A DNA stretch of 64,000 nucleotides from Hypomesus transpacificus. Taxonomy: Eukaryota > Chordata > Actinopteri > Osmeriformes > Osmeridae. The stretch lies in the NCBI RefSeq assembly GCF_021917145.1, contig NC_061062.1, positions 2,740,247 to 2,804,246 on the forward strand, written 5' to 3'. Every line of letters begins with the position of its first letter. The first letter of the stretch is position 1. The position numbers were made by a program, and so were the translations under genes. Below, piece by piece: positions 1 through 12,194 of this stretch. The notes beneath the pieces are model-generated. The model searched no databases. It was not told where the DNA came from and saw only the letters and a list, made by a program, of their open reading frames with translations.

Positions 1-127
1 CATTCCCCCCCGAGGCAAGTAGGGTGAAGTGCCTTGCCCAAGGACACAATGTCATTTGGCACAGCTGGGAATCGAACCAACAACCTTCTGATTAATAGCC
101 CGACTCCCTAACCGCTCAGCCATCTGA
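1..127 (-). mobile_element. tRNA-derived SINE, cut by the window edge
   Basis: Read on the minus strand this has an A-box-like stretch (TGGCTGAGCGGTTAGGGAGT) followed by a B-box-like GGTTCGATTCC, as in a tRNA-Ser/Leu-derived SINE head. Near-identical copies lie at 15258-15431 and 20198-20377, so it is a dispersed repeat and not a functional tRNA gene. The tail (TCGCTCTGGATAAATG in the other copies) is missing because the window starts inside the element. Confidence 0.8.
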
Positions 128-2116
128 CCCAATCATTAGAGGGGTTGGAGAGGCTGGGTGGTTATTTCTGCCACTAGAGTGTTTTCAGGTTGGGAAGTGT
201 GCTGTTGATGCTATTCAGAAGTGGTCACGTAAGGGTCAGGATTGGCTTTCAGACACCCTGGAGAGACTGCCGTTCATGTGGTCTGTTCAGCCTGACAGAA
301 GATAGTGTAAATATTTGGACACCACTAACCCAGTGCACTGGCTGTCTGTCATCGTGATAGAGTGACTATATGACAGTGTCTCTCTGTCTGTCAGGCTTTG
401 GAGCTGTTAAATGTCTGTTGGATTTGAGAATCGATAGTACAATCTTTTGGGCTTCGACAAACTTTTTTTAATTTTTTCGAGAGGACATGTTTAGATGGTT
501 TGTCTTTCCAACAGCAAAAGAGCCTTTTGATAATTACATTGCTGGAACCATAGGTCAGTTCAGTACATCAAAGTTAATCTAATTAACATTAACCAAATGC
601 AGTTTTCTAGTGCAGTTCCTTGGTGGGCTAGGCTTTGTTGTAACTGTAGAACAGATCAATGGCAATGAGTTCAGTTGATTGTGTTTAGCAAACTAACATA
701 ATGACATCTTTGTTTTCATACCGCACTGCTATATAGAATGTCATACAGATTCACTGTGCTACGAGAAATTAGCAGGGCTGTTGGTCGGGTAATGGCAAAA
801 TCACTGCTTCTTGTGCCCCCTGCATATACAAAATTATATCCACTAAAATACAAGTATCAGAATTAAAAGGCTTGAATTGGGCAATGAACACGCTGAATGT
901 ACGGGGTTGAATCAAAGTCTTTGTGTTGGATGAATGTTCCAATGAATGTGTCCTTTCAACCTTTTGTTCTTTGTACCAATGGATTTTCGTATTTAGCACT
1001 TCTAACTAGTGATGCAACCAAATGAACATTCTGGGACAAAACCAAAAATGTAAGATACACTTGGCCATTTCTAGTTAGTTTTTTTTTCTTTCTTCGATTG
1101 GCCTAATTGTATTAATATTTAACTTTTTAATCGGCACATACTCCCTGCTTAACCAGCGCTGCAGATTACAAATTACATGACCAAAGGTGTGTACAACACG
1201 TTTCATTGTTATTGGGTTATCTAAAACCAGTTTTGGAAGTTTTAAGACTAATGAATAAAGAGCTATTGACATTTTAATACAAATAAGTTGTCACTCTGTT
1301 GTTGTTCCTTAACTGTTGGTAGAGGATGTAAGGAAACTAATGGGGAGTATCTGTCGAATATTCAACCTAAAACTATTTTTATCTCAGGCCTCTTGATAAA
1401 GGCTAGATCGAAGGAGAAATCTGAGCACTTTGGGGCGGCATATCTTTTCTGCTCATATTTTCGTCTTGTTTTCTCTTTCATCTGAAACTGCGAAAATGAA
1501 ATTTTTGACGGACCAAATTTCGGTGCATCCCAAGTTTTAACATGGGTACTTACCTTGGGGCACAATTGTTTTGTTACATGCCTCTAATGACGACTGTATT
1601 GTGCTTGAGTACGGAGACAATTAGGTTTTCAATGAAAGACCTCTTAACTAGTGACCAGTGCTCTTAATTATGGAAGTGTTCCAGAAGGGTGTTCCACCAA
1701 AGCCTTTTCCCAGCAGACTGCTGGCTGGGAGCCTAGGCAGTAAATGTCAGAATGATTGGTGGAAAAGCTTGGCTGAGCACCAAGCAGGCAGGCAGACTGG
1801 ATTCCCATCACAGGTCCAAGCCCCCCTTCTCCAGCCAATCACGCCAAGGGGGTTTACTGTGCTTCATCTGGTCGGCAGCTAATGAAAGCAAAGACCCAGG
1901 CTATTTATGTAAATTAGTTTGATGTGGCAAGGCGGTTGGCTCCTTGTGTGTTCCAGTCAGACCTCCTCCCCTGTGCAGTCCTGCTTAGTCTTCCCTTGGC
2001 AGAGCGCTATAGACCAGACTACAGACAAGGCGGGGCAGGATGCTGATGTGTGTCTCTGGGTCTGAAGACCAGCTGTGGGACCAGCCCCCGTCTGACCGAC
2101 CTCCTGTTTCCTGCAG
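128..2116 (+). other. hif1a intron 1 / upstream sequence, no gene seen
   Basis: AT-rich sequence with only short chance ORFs. In vertebrates hif1a exon 1 encodes about ten residues before the bHLH. I could not find a convincing ATG exon with a matching donor here, so exon 1 probably lies upstream of the window and this is the 3' part of intron 1. The last 20 bases before 2117 form a normal pyrimidine tract and CAG acceptor. Confidence 0.6.
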
Positions 2117-5100
2117 GGTGAGCTCCGAGCGCAGGAAGGAGAAGTCTCGCGACGCGGCGCGATGCCGCCGGGGGAAGGAGTCGGAGGTGTTCTACGAGCT
2201 GGCCCAGGAGCTGCCCCTGCCTCACAGCGTCAGCTCCAACCTGGACAAGGCCTCCATCATGAGGCTGACCATCAGCTACCTGCGCATGAGGAAGATGCTC
2301 AACACAGGTCAGTAGCCTGGGACAGGGGGGAGGGGGGAGTAGCCTGGGACAGGGACAGTGTGAGGTGGTGGGGAGATGGAGTGGAGGGTGTGCTGTGGTG
2401 GTTGTGGTGTGTTGGACACATTGAGCCAGCGGCTCTGGCAGATCTATAGCTAAACATGGAGGCTAGAGAATATAGATCTCTTGCCTGTGGCTACTCTTGT
2501 TTATGTGTCGCAGTGCCCTGCCCAACATGTATGTGCTTAAAGCTGCACGGTGAATTGCAATCCTCTGCTTTAGATTTCTAGAATGAACATGTCTTTTTAA
2601 AAATATTTTCTGGTATTCCATTCCTTTGGCTCCTTACCCCTCCACTCCCCTCCTTCCTCACCTCCACTCCCCTCCTTCCTCACCTCCACCCCCCTCCATC
2701 CTCACCTCCACCTCCCTCCATCCTCACCTCCACCTCCCTCCATCCTCACCTCCACCCCCCTCCATCCTCACCTCCACCCCCCTCCATCCTCACCTCCACC
2801 TCCCTCCATCCTCACCTACACTCCCCTCCATCCTCACCTCCACTCCCCTCCATCCTCACCTCCACCCCCCTCCTTCCTCACCTCCACCTCCCTCCATCCT
2901 CACCTCCACCCCCCTCCTTCCTCACCTCCACCCCCCTCCTTCCTCACCTCCACCTCCCTCCCCTCTACAGTCGACCCAGCTGAAGTGGAGGAGTCAGAGC
3001 TGGACTGCCAGCTGAACGGCTCCTACCTGAAGGCTCTGGACGGCTTCCTCATGGTGCTGTCGGACGACGGAGACATGATCTATCTCTCCGACAGTGTCAA
3101 CAGGTGCCTGGGCCTGGCACAGGTACTGTACTGCCCTCCACCGTGAGTCTGAGTAGCCGAGCCGTGGGGGGGAGAGAACCGCTCCACGACAGGCCACACG
3201 CCGACACTCACCGGCCCAGAGAGAGAGGCTCGTGCTGGGTGCGTGGTGTTCACCGTGGTTCTCCTTCTCTGGTCTGTTGCAGTTTGACGTGACGGGACAC
3301 AGTGTGTTTGACTATACACACCCATGTGACCAGGAGGAGCTGAGGGAGATGCTGGTCCATCGGACAGGTGACTAGGAACCCACTCCTGACGGTCCACATA
3401 AACACTGCCGGGAACCAAACTGTTGACCTCTTTGAGTTCTGTCAGAATCAGTCAAGCTTGTAGTGTTTTCTGACTTAGTCTTTGCTCTGTGTAACTGGTA
3501 CTTCCACTTTAGCAGGACTCAACAAAGTCAGGCCTCAACAGGGCTCTGCATATTTTAGAAACCTGTCTCTCTCTCTTTATCTATCTCTCTCTCTCCTTAT
3601 CTCAACTCCTCCTCATTCTGTCCTCTTCCCTCCACAGGATCTTCTAAGAAGTCCAAGGAACAAACCACTGAGCGCAGCTTTTTCCTGCGCATGAAATGCA
3701 CCCTCACCAGCAGGGGGCGCACTGTCAATGTCAAATCGGCAACATGGAAGGTGAGTTTAAATACTGCCCCGAAAACCACAAAACACACAATTATTAACTA
3801 AAGAGTAAAACACTCACAAATATTCTGACCAGGAGCAGAATCAGAGGAGCAGTTTTCTTACTAAAGACCTTTGTGGAATTGAATCGTATCCTGTGGCTCA
3901 AACAGGCATTTGTGGAAACGTTAACATGCCGACGCTACGTTGTACTTAGAGAGCTGTCTCCCCCCCCCCCCCGGTCCTCTCTCCTCCAGGTGCTCCACTG
4001 CTCGGGCCACATGAAGCTGTACGAGACCCCGGCGGAGCAGGGCTCTTGTGGGCACAAGGCGCCCCCTGTGCCCTTCCTGGTGCTCATCTGCGACCCCATC
4101 CCCCACCCCTCCAACATCGAGGTCCCACTGGATACCAAGACCTTCCTGAGCCGCCACACGCTCGACATGAAGTTCACCTACTGTGACGAGAGGTAGCTCT
4201 AACCCAACCCCCACACGCTTCAATTAGTTTGTTTGAAAATACCTTTTTACGAGTCTCCTTTGAGATATTGGTTTGTGTGTGTTGCTTCCACTGTAGTAAG
4301 GAAATGACGCAAAGGTCTGCATATAATGAATGGTACAAAGGTGATATTCAACTTCCTGAATATTGCACCCGAGAGCCACCTAGTGGTCACTCTGGGGAAT
4401 AGCAGGTGGCTTATGTCAAGCTGCCATTTTATGCAATCTGTTGTCTGCCCTCCAGGATCACAGAGCTGATGGGCTACGATCCAGAGGACCTTTTAAACCG
4501 CTCTGTGTACGAATACTATCACGCCCTGGACTCAGACCATCTCACCAAGACCCACCACAACTGTAAGCCTGTCCTACTGCACCCTAACACCAACACAGGC
4601 CCTTTTAATAGCATTCTAGGTTTCAGGACGACCACTGAGGTAGGAAGTGTGACAGCTCTCTGCTCTCCCTCCAGTGTTTGCTAAGGGCCAGGTCATCACA
4701 GGCCAGTATCGCATGCTGGCCAAGAAAGGAGGCTTTGTGTGGGTGGAGACACAGGCCACAGTCATCTACAGCAGTAAGAACTCCCAGCCACAGTGTGTGG
4801 TCTGTGTCAACTTTGTTCTCAGGTACAGTCAGGGATCACAGCCTGGGTTTTCATGCTTACAGTAGGACCAGCAGACAAAGATACTTTGAAGCAGCTTAAG
4901 ATACTTTGATAATAATTACAACAATATTTAAATAATTTTTAGCCGCTACCATGTGGTGGAAGTCTGTAGATGAACAGGGTTACCTATGCATGGGAACAGT
5001 GTGTGTAAGAGCTGGTCTGGGAGCTGCTGATGTACTTTCATCACCCGCAGTGGCGTCCAAGAGGAGCAGCTGATTCTGTCTCTGGAGCAGACAGGTGCCG

Positions 5101-7218
5101 TCAGGCCTGTGAAGCAGGAGCTCGTTCAGGGGAAGGTGGAGGAGGAGGAGGCAGCTGTCGTGGAGGAGGAGGAAGTGGTTCAGGAGGTTGAGGAGGAGGA
5201 GGAGGAGGAGGAGAGCAGCAGCAGCCAGACAGATGTATCCATGGAGGAGACCCAAAGCCCAGAGCTGGATGTGATCCAGATGTTCACCCAGACGGTGGAG
5301 ACCTCGTCCCTGACCAGCCTGTATGACAGGCTGAAGGGGAAGCCTGAGGCCCTGACCCAGCTGGCTCCGGCTGCTGGGGATGCCATCATCCACCTGGACT
5401 TCAGCTGCCCCGGTCAGTACTGCAGACTCACACACCCCACCCTCACCAGGGGGAAGTCATTGATATCTTAGCTGGTCCTAACTTACCCCTGGTTCTGACC
5501 CCTTCCAGACATCCATCTGCAGGAGGTTCCCCTCTACAACGATGTGATGCTGCCCTCCACCAGTGAGAAGCTGGCCCTGTCCCCTCTGCGCCCCAGCGAG
5601 CCCCTCTCTCCCCCCTCCTTAGTGGTCAAAAGGCAGGAGGACTTCCCCTTCCCAGTGTCCTCTGCTCCAGAGACCTCCAGCTCACCGGGCAGCAACAGCT
5701 TGGAACGCAGCCCCGCAGAGGTGAGAGGGACGGTGCTTTCAGAATGACCTGGAAACGGTGGTTCTTCCCTAGATCTTCAAGGTCCGCAGGTCTGACGTGT
5801 GGTTCTTATCTCCAGCCCGACAGCCCGCTGGACTTCTGCTTCTCCGTGGACTCCGATATCAACTCTGCATTTAAGCTCGACCTGGTGGGGAAACTGTTCG
5901 CCATCGACACGGAACCCAAGACTCCTTTTACCGCGCAGGTAAATATTCAGATGAACGCACGTCCACAAGTCCGTTGACGGAGAGAGGAAAGTCAGTTTGA
6001 CCTTTTGGATGTTCCTCTCCTTCGCCAGGCTATGGACGACCTGGATCTGGAGATGCTGGCCCCCTACATCCCCATGGATGATGACTTCCAGCTGCGCAGC
6101 CTGTCCCCAGAGGAGCCCCTGTCCTGCAGCCCCTCCCAGCTCCTGGAGGGTTCCCCTCAGAGCCTGGCTCACGAGGTCAGCTACCCCGGCTCTCCCTTCA
6201 GCGCTCCCAGTCGCACCGCCTCCCCTGCACCCCCCTTACCCCCACCCCCAGAGACAACAGAACATCTTCATCTTGTCACCAAAACCCAGAGGTAAGACTG
6301 TCTTCACACACACGTTCAGTATTTTAATGCTTCCATTACATGTTTACAACAGGGGCGAAGGTTTTATTATATTTAAACTTTTTGAAAACGGCTGCCCCCA
6401 TCACTTTTTATAAAGTATAAACCTGGTTCACAGTGTGTTACCCCTTCTCTCTCCTGGTTTCAGGGCTCCCCAGTTGGACAGTGAGATCTCCCTGAGAACT
6501 CTGGCCACCCACAACGCACAGCGGAAGAGGAAGCTGGAGACCGTGACCTCCCTGTCCCAGGTGATGGGACTGGTAAGTACGGCTGGTCTTCAGAGAAACG
6601 TCAGCAGCACCTCACCATGGCTCACACTTGTCTCAGGGCTGACGTGAGCTAACTGTTTCCCTCAGGGCACGGTGCTCCAGGGCCCGGCTGAGCAGGGGAA
6701 GAAACCCAAGGTGTCTGAAACGTGCCGGCCAGCGACGCTGTCCCACAGGACCATACTGCTCCTGCCTACAGGTAGCGGACAGCAGAGGACAGGGGAGGGA
6801 TCAGCTTAGTGGGTAGAGCATTTGACCGCAGATCAAGAAGGTCAAAGGTTTAAATCCTCCTGATGTATGTTGCTTTGGATAAAAGCATCTGCTAATGGAA
6901 TACACTATTTTTATAATTTGTATTATTATTATCATCAGCTTTTAAAAGGTTTCATTTTTTGTTTGCTTAAAAAAAAAGGGGGGGGGGGGGGGGGAACTTT
7001 TGTTTCTAGACATTGTGTGCTCGGTCAGGTTTTGAACCCCTCTCTTTCTCCCAGACCTTGCCAGCCGTCTGCTTGGCAGCTCATCCGAGGGCAGCGCCTC
7101 CCCCTTCACCCTCCCCCAACTCACCCGTGACGACTGCGAGGTCAACGCCCCCGTTCTGGACCGCCAGCACCTGCTACAGGGGGAGGAGCTGCTGCGAGCT
7201 CTGGACCAAGTCATCTGA
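2117..7218 (+). CDS. hif1a: Hypoxia-inducible factor 1 alpha, exons 2-15 (5' end outside window)
   Basis: This is the oxygen-regulated bHLH-PAS subunit that pairs with ARNT and activates hypoxia-response genes in the nucleus. Coding exons: 2117-2307, 2971-3122, 3283-3367, 3638-3750, 3990-4192, 4456-4562, 4675-4822, 5051-5412, 5509-5720, 5816-5938, 6029-6291, 6464-6572, 6666-6771, 7055-7218. All junctions are GT-AG and phases join, giving 778 residues plus the missing exon 1 (human: 826). Exon 2 encodes the bHLH ([14 protein letters not shown]...), exons 3-5 PAS-A and exons 6-8 PAS-B. Both prolyl-hydroxylation sites remain: LTQLAP (Pro codon 5367-5369) and LEMLAPYIP (Pro codon 6062-6064). The NLS-like NAQRKRK is in exon 13. 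The C-terminal transactivation domain keeps CEVNAP, the FIH target Asn (codon 7144-7146), and ends LLRALDQVI. Odd feature: exon 9 has a Glu/Ser tract absent from human HIF1A. Full length and both degron sites fit the hif1ab type of teleost paralogue, but I did not test this. Confidence 0.97.
2636..2960 (+). repeat. 22-bp pyrimidine minisatellite in hif1a intron 2
   Basis: About 14 copies of a C/T-rich unit (CCTCCACCCCCCTCCATCCTCA and variants), ending ten bases before the exon 3 acceptor at 2969-2970. The array contains no AG dinucleotide, so it acts in effect as an enormous polypyrimidine tract for exon 3. Confidence 0.9.
6801..6900 (+). mobile_element. tRNA-derived SINE fragment in hif1a intron 14
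   Basis: An A-box-like TTAGTGGGTAGAGCATTTGA and B-box-like GGTTTAAATCC are followed by TTGCTTTGGATAAAAGC, the tail typical of fish tRNA-derived SINEs. It shares AGAGCATTTGAC-GCAG with the partial copy at 25325-25412. Divergence and the missing cloverleaf argue against a working tRNA. Confidence 0.7.
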
Positions 7219-8273
7219 GACAATGCTTCGCCTGCCCACTGCTAGACTAGACCGGACACTACAACCCCCACCCCTCTGAGCCCCCCTCCACCCCAACCTC
7301 ACCACCCCTTTATTTATATCTCGTCTGTTTTGATCTGTTAAGTTTGTCTGCCGTCTCTGCACACCCTGTGGCCTCCTCTGGTTCTCCACCCTGAGGAACA
7401 CCAGAGTGAGTTTGAAGCTGGTGGGGGAGGCCCAGTGGTGTTGGCCCCCCTGTTTCTCTGTGGGGGGCCATTTTCTCCCAGACGGCACACAGAGCAGCGC
7501 CTCAAAGCAGGACACCTGTCCAGGTGTTCTCCTGAGAACAAGGCGCTACTGCCAGCAGTGTATTGTAAGCTTCAGTCGCACAATGTATATTTTCTTAATA
7601 AGAATAAATATTACCAGCAATATATATATATATATATATATGAAGCCTTTTTAAAGTAGTCTAAATGGGATTTTAACCGTTTTTAGTTTTTCTCCTTTCT
7701 CTTCTTGGTTATAGTACATCTCCTAAAGTCTGTAGTTCTGAATTTCTAATTCATTGCTTAAACGTACAGTTTGAATGTTAATCTCATATAATGGTCTTTG
7801 AGATTAATGCATTTAATATGTAGCTGTCAGTATCTGTCACTTTATTATATTATTCTACCTGTGTGGAGGCCAGGTGATTGGATTTTAAGACACTTTAAGT
7901 GGACTATTACACTCTAAATTCAATAGACGCGAGAGAGTAAAATATTCTAGATGCATTTAGATTCTAGATGCAATTCTAAGAATCTAGATGCAATTGATGC
8001 TATGTTTCTTATCAAGGAAGATTGGCCACTTAATTTGATCCAACAACTTAACTGTTTTGTCACTTTGTTACCAAATCAGGCACTCCACTTAAAGTGAAGA
8101 GTAATTCATAAAGATTGATTACTTTATTATCTCATAACATGTAGATGTGTGAGTAGCTCAAGAAAACCTATGTTCTCGGTTTTAGTAAGTTGTATGTTAT
8201 TGGTCTGTGTACTGCAGTGTTGGGTTTCTCACATTCATCTTGTTGCTGTCTAACAATAAATTGCTGTAATAAA
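7219..8273 (+). other. hif1a: hif1a 3'UTR with poly(A) signals
   Basis: AT-rich sequence after the stop codon, with a (TA)n run at about 7620-7641. Two AATAAA hexamers lie at 8255-8260 and 8268-8273. The first competing gene start is snapc1 at 8759, so the 3'UTR is about 1.05 kb. Confidence 0.75.
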
Positions 8274-8609
8274 AAATGTGCCATGTTGTTTATTCAGTTT
8301 CAAGTCGACTAAATGTCAATGAAATCGGCAGCTTTTGGAGAAAAAAATATTTCATTTCTTCATAGACGCTACATTACTCATGTAAACCTGCTCAACCTTG
8401 CAAAGCTTACATACAGTTAATGCGTAAGCATGCTGCAGCAAAACTACATGACTGCGTGATGCTAGACAACTAACAGAAGGGATCAACACAAAAGCATACA
8501 CAAAGGAAAAAAGTAAGAATCAACCAGAAACTGGTGGACAGGACAATTAATCTTAAAACATACTTCCTTTGTGGTTTGAACGTCACAAGTTTGTCTGAAA
8601 TCCCGTCAT

Positions 8610-8758
8610 GTAGTCGCGATGACGTTCGATGATCAAGCTAAGCTAGCTGGCTAGCGAAATGTAAACGTGTGCTGGCGTTTGTATTAAGCATAACTAAAAA
8701 CCTTACTTAAATACCAATTCGTAAATGATCAACTATATAAACTACATAATCTATAGGA
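8610..8758 (+). promoter_or_regulatory. Probable snapc1 promoter / 5'UTR with GCTAGC cluster
   Basis: The stretch before the snapc1 ATG contains a CpG-bearing segment (GTAGTCGCGATGACGTTCGA) with a TGACGT CRE-like core, then AAGCTAAGCTAGCTGGCTAGCG. Similar AGCTAGC-rich clusters lie near the 5' ends of sgpp1 and ppp2r5e in this window. No clear TATA box is placed; the transcription start is not determined. Confidence 0.4.
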
Positions 8759-11219
8759 ATGGAGGCAACAAGGTATTGCAAAGAGCAGGTAAATGCGGAC
8801 ATTGAGGACATTCTGAGTCGCTTTCAGCAAACGGAGTCGGTGCGATATGAGCAGTTTTCGGCGATATGGAAAGAGATGAAATTCTCATCTATATTTTAGT
8901 AAGATTTTTGTTCTTATCAATATTGGTAGTGTGTTTCTGAATGCATTAAACGTGCTTACTGGTTGTCATACATACGTGTTCCCTCCTTTTCTCATCCCTT
9001 TGTTACAGTGGCAGATTGGAAGTTAATGAGACGAGAAGTTTTAGTCGCGTAATACTGTCCACAGCCTTCAGCTACCTGCTTCCACCATACACCTTTCAGA
9101 TTAGAGTTGGGGGACTTTACCTGCTCTACGGGTTGTTCAACTCCCAACTGATTACTCCGAGAGAAAAGGTTTAATACTATTTTGCTCTCTAGAATCTATG
9201 CTCTATGCTGTAGGCTGCTCGCTCCACATATAATATTCAAATGTAAATTCCCTGCCCTGCTGCCAAAAGTTTGGTCAATTCTAATTCAAGTCATGGTTTG
9301 TGGTTGTCTGCAGATAAGGCTTGCACTGAGAGATTGGGAGGACATAAAGAAGTTTGAACGGGATGCAATCAACGCTCAGCACTTTGATGTTGTGTACATC
9401 TACAGGAAGCTCCTTGCAGAGAAAGCTTTCCACTTCACTGCCACTCCCGTGCCTGTAAGATATAACCTCCTACTGCTCCTATCACGTAGTCGACTGGTAA
9501 CATCAAAATAGGAATGATTGTGCTGAACACATCAGCAGCGGAACTATTTCAGTTTCGGAGATGTACTTCCTGATTCAGAGACTCTCCTTGTGTGTTGCCC
9601 CCGGCAGTTGTGTTTCCAGGTGAAGAAGAAAACCAAACGGCAGGAGCTTTGTGAGGAATTCATGGACCGAGCGATGCGGCCTCAGGAACTGGTCAGCATG
9701 GATATGCTGGAGGTGAGTGGGGGTAGGGTCTGGCTGTTTTAGTGGCGCATTGATTGTGTGGACAGTTTTTTTTTTTCAGGGTGACTTTTCACCTCTGCCG
9801 ATACGACACTGAACGTCGTTAGTTCTGTAGGTAGTGGTTTTGCTGTTTGCCTACCTAGCAGTGAGTGATGTCATACTGTGATGTTGTTTTGCGTCCTTCA
9901 GGAGGTGTCCAACGTGCACCAACACTATGAGCAGTTAAAGACAGCTATCTCATCCACACCTGGACAGCCAGACCCGGAACTGCGTCTGGTTAACAAAGAC
10001 CTGGTTCCACATCTTCGCAACGCAGTGGTGGAGTACTACCATTGGCAGAAGAAAAGGGTCAGAGAGAGCACTATACATGGGCAGCACCTGTACAGCTGTG
10101 TTTTTGTGTGTGAGAGGAACATGTTTTGATCCTTTTTATGCCATTGTGTGACTAGGGATCTCAAGACAGAGATGATCAAGTTTACGAGGATGGCGGTGAG
10201 GGGCCTTCAGAGCAGCAGGAGGTGATTTTAGGCCAAACAACAAGCTCCATGAGCCAGTCCGAAACTCGGATCATTTTATTGGTTCCCCTTGTATCAACAC
10301 ATTTCAGCAGCTGTTGCCACTGTTTTTATTTCCGTTCTTGTTTTTTCCCCTCCTCAGTCTTCTAGGAGAGCTTTGCTTTTAGCATCTATCAAGTCTAAGT
10401 CATACGGACAGCAGGTGGAGGTGAGTCTTCGGATCCATTTTTGTATTAATATGATGTGAGGTCCAGTTACCAGCATGATACTAAAACAGGTATTAATAAT
10501 GACTACTTGTTACTTATGTCAGAGCCCATACTACTTTACTTTAACTTGAATGTGAAATCGCAGTCAGTAGTGAAGTGAAAGAAGACCAGAGTCTTTTTAA
10601 ACATGAGTATCTGTAGTTCTACTTGAGTGAAAATTGTGTGTACTCTTGCCCTCTCTGCTGAGTGGTTCGTAACGTGAGTAGGTTGACGTCCGTGTTTGAG
10701 GTCTCACCACTTCCTGCTTCTCAGGCCTCCAAGTCTCGGAGACATCGTCAGGTGGAGACGGTGACCAACGCCAGGGAGACGGAACCGAGGGTGAAAACCA
10801 GGAACACCTTCTCATGGAAGGAAAAGGAAATCAAAAGAAGGATTAGAACACTGAAACAGAAGACCTGTAATGCCCTGAAACTCACAGGTAAGGTCCAACA
10901 ACTGCACCCTTCCTTTACCCCTGTAGACTTGGTCACCGGACCGGTTTAGTTTTGATTAAATATCACTGATGAACATCTTTCCAATAGACGAACAAAAGGA
11001 TGACCAAAGTCTCACCAAACCAAGTGAAGCAGAAGCCAAAATTATTATGGGTAAGAAACATTGTTCAAGGGGTGAATGACCACTTACATATCCAATATCT
11101 GGTCAGGTGTTGAATGGATCAGTTGTTACGTTAGATGTATTATTCTCTGACATACTTATCAATGTTCCCTCTAACTGTTCCTTGCAGCCACGAAAAATAG
11201 AAATCGATTCCAATGGTGA
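8759..11219 (+). CDS. snapc1: snRNA-activating protein complex subunit 1 (SNAP43)
   Basis: Subunit of SNAPc, which binds the proximal sequence element of snRNA promoters for RNA polymerases II and III. Coding exons: 8759-8898, 9009-9168, 9314-9454, 9608-9712, 9902-10057, 10156-10221, 10358-10420, 10725-10887, 10988-11050, 11188-11219, all GT-AG with matching phases, giving 362 aa (human 368). The N-terminal half matches the family well: ILSRFQQTESVRYEQF, LLPPYTFQIRVGGLYLLYGL, NAQHFDVVYIYRKLLAEKAF. Exon 8 carries the conserved basic ASKSRRHRQV segment found near the C-terminal third of the human protein. The last exon adds only ten residues (ending NRNRFQW), differing from the human Lys-rich end. 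The start is the first ATG, in frame with the conserved N terminus. It lies about 1.5 kb downstream of the hif1a stop, same strand, as in human. Confidence 0.95.
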
Positions 11220-12194
11220 ACTCAGAGAAGAGAGATACAGCTTGCCGGTTTTGGTTTGCCTGAAGATCATCTATTGGACGCTCTTTCACAGGACTCTGCT
11301 AGAAGTTTGCTAGAACTCATTGTTTTCAGCTAGCCATATTCACCTAATTGGGTGTGCCCATTGCAGAGTATGTATGTATGTGTGTATGTATTTTTTTTTT
11401 TTTTGCTCTTTAAATCGTATCACCTGGCGAGCATGTGAGGGTTTCCACTGTTGTATTTGACTATGTGAATCTTTGACAACATATCTGAAATATTTTACAT
11501 GCATATAGCTGTGAATCATTGTGTCATGCACTATCTGGTACTTATGTTTATTGTTGATAAAGATGTTCGGTGATGTCATATTTTCATTGTTCACTTTTGT
11601 AATAATATTTCAAAACCATCAGACTTTAAACATTTTGGTATGTTTTGACATCCCTTCTTTAAAAAAAAAGTGTCTATGATCAGTTACTGTGGGGATCTAT
11701 CATACTAGTAAACATGCCTTTTTACAACCCTTAAAAATATCAGTATCAAAGTACCAAACCCTTTTTTCTTTTTTTTTTTTACCTACATCTCAGTCAAATG
11801 TTTGGAAGTAGACCTTCAAGGGCAGTATCACTTTTCAGCTGATCAGATAAAGTCACAAGGAAAATATATTTGCAGATGCTTCCTCTGGTTTGGGGGAATA
11901 ATATAGGCCTACTGGTTTAGTGTTTCATCAGATCTTTTATCGGTTCATCTATGCTCTCAATTTTACTATGCTTTTATCCTCCCGTTTCTTTGATGTCAGC
12001 CAAATCCCCAGTGTTGCCATATCAATCTAAGGAAGTCATCATCTTGTGTCGCTTCTTCAGTGCCTCGACTGTGACACGTGTTAAGCCAGGGTCATTCTCC
12101 ATGACCCGCTGGGTCTTCAGTCATTAATGGACACTGCGAATAGCAGAAAGCAGTTTATGGAAATGGGTTACTTCTCATTGTCTAAAGTAATAAA
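11220..12194 (+). other. snapc1 3'UTR / intergenic
   Basis: AT-rich non-coding sequence with poly-T runs near 11390-11404 and 11762-11780. The first good AATAAA is at 12189-12194, which would give a 3'UTR of about 1 kb. No other gene is supported here. Confidence 0.5.

Noticed and set aside
6801..6900. Possible tRNA gene
   Set aside because: A and B boxes are present but the arms do not pair into a cloverleaf and it ends in a SINE tail.
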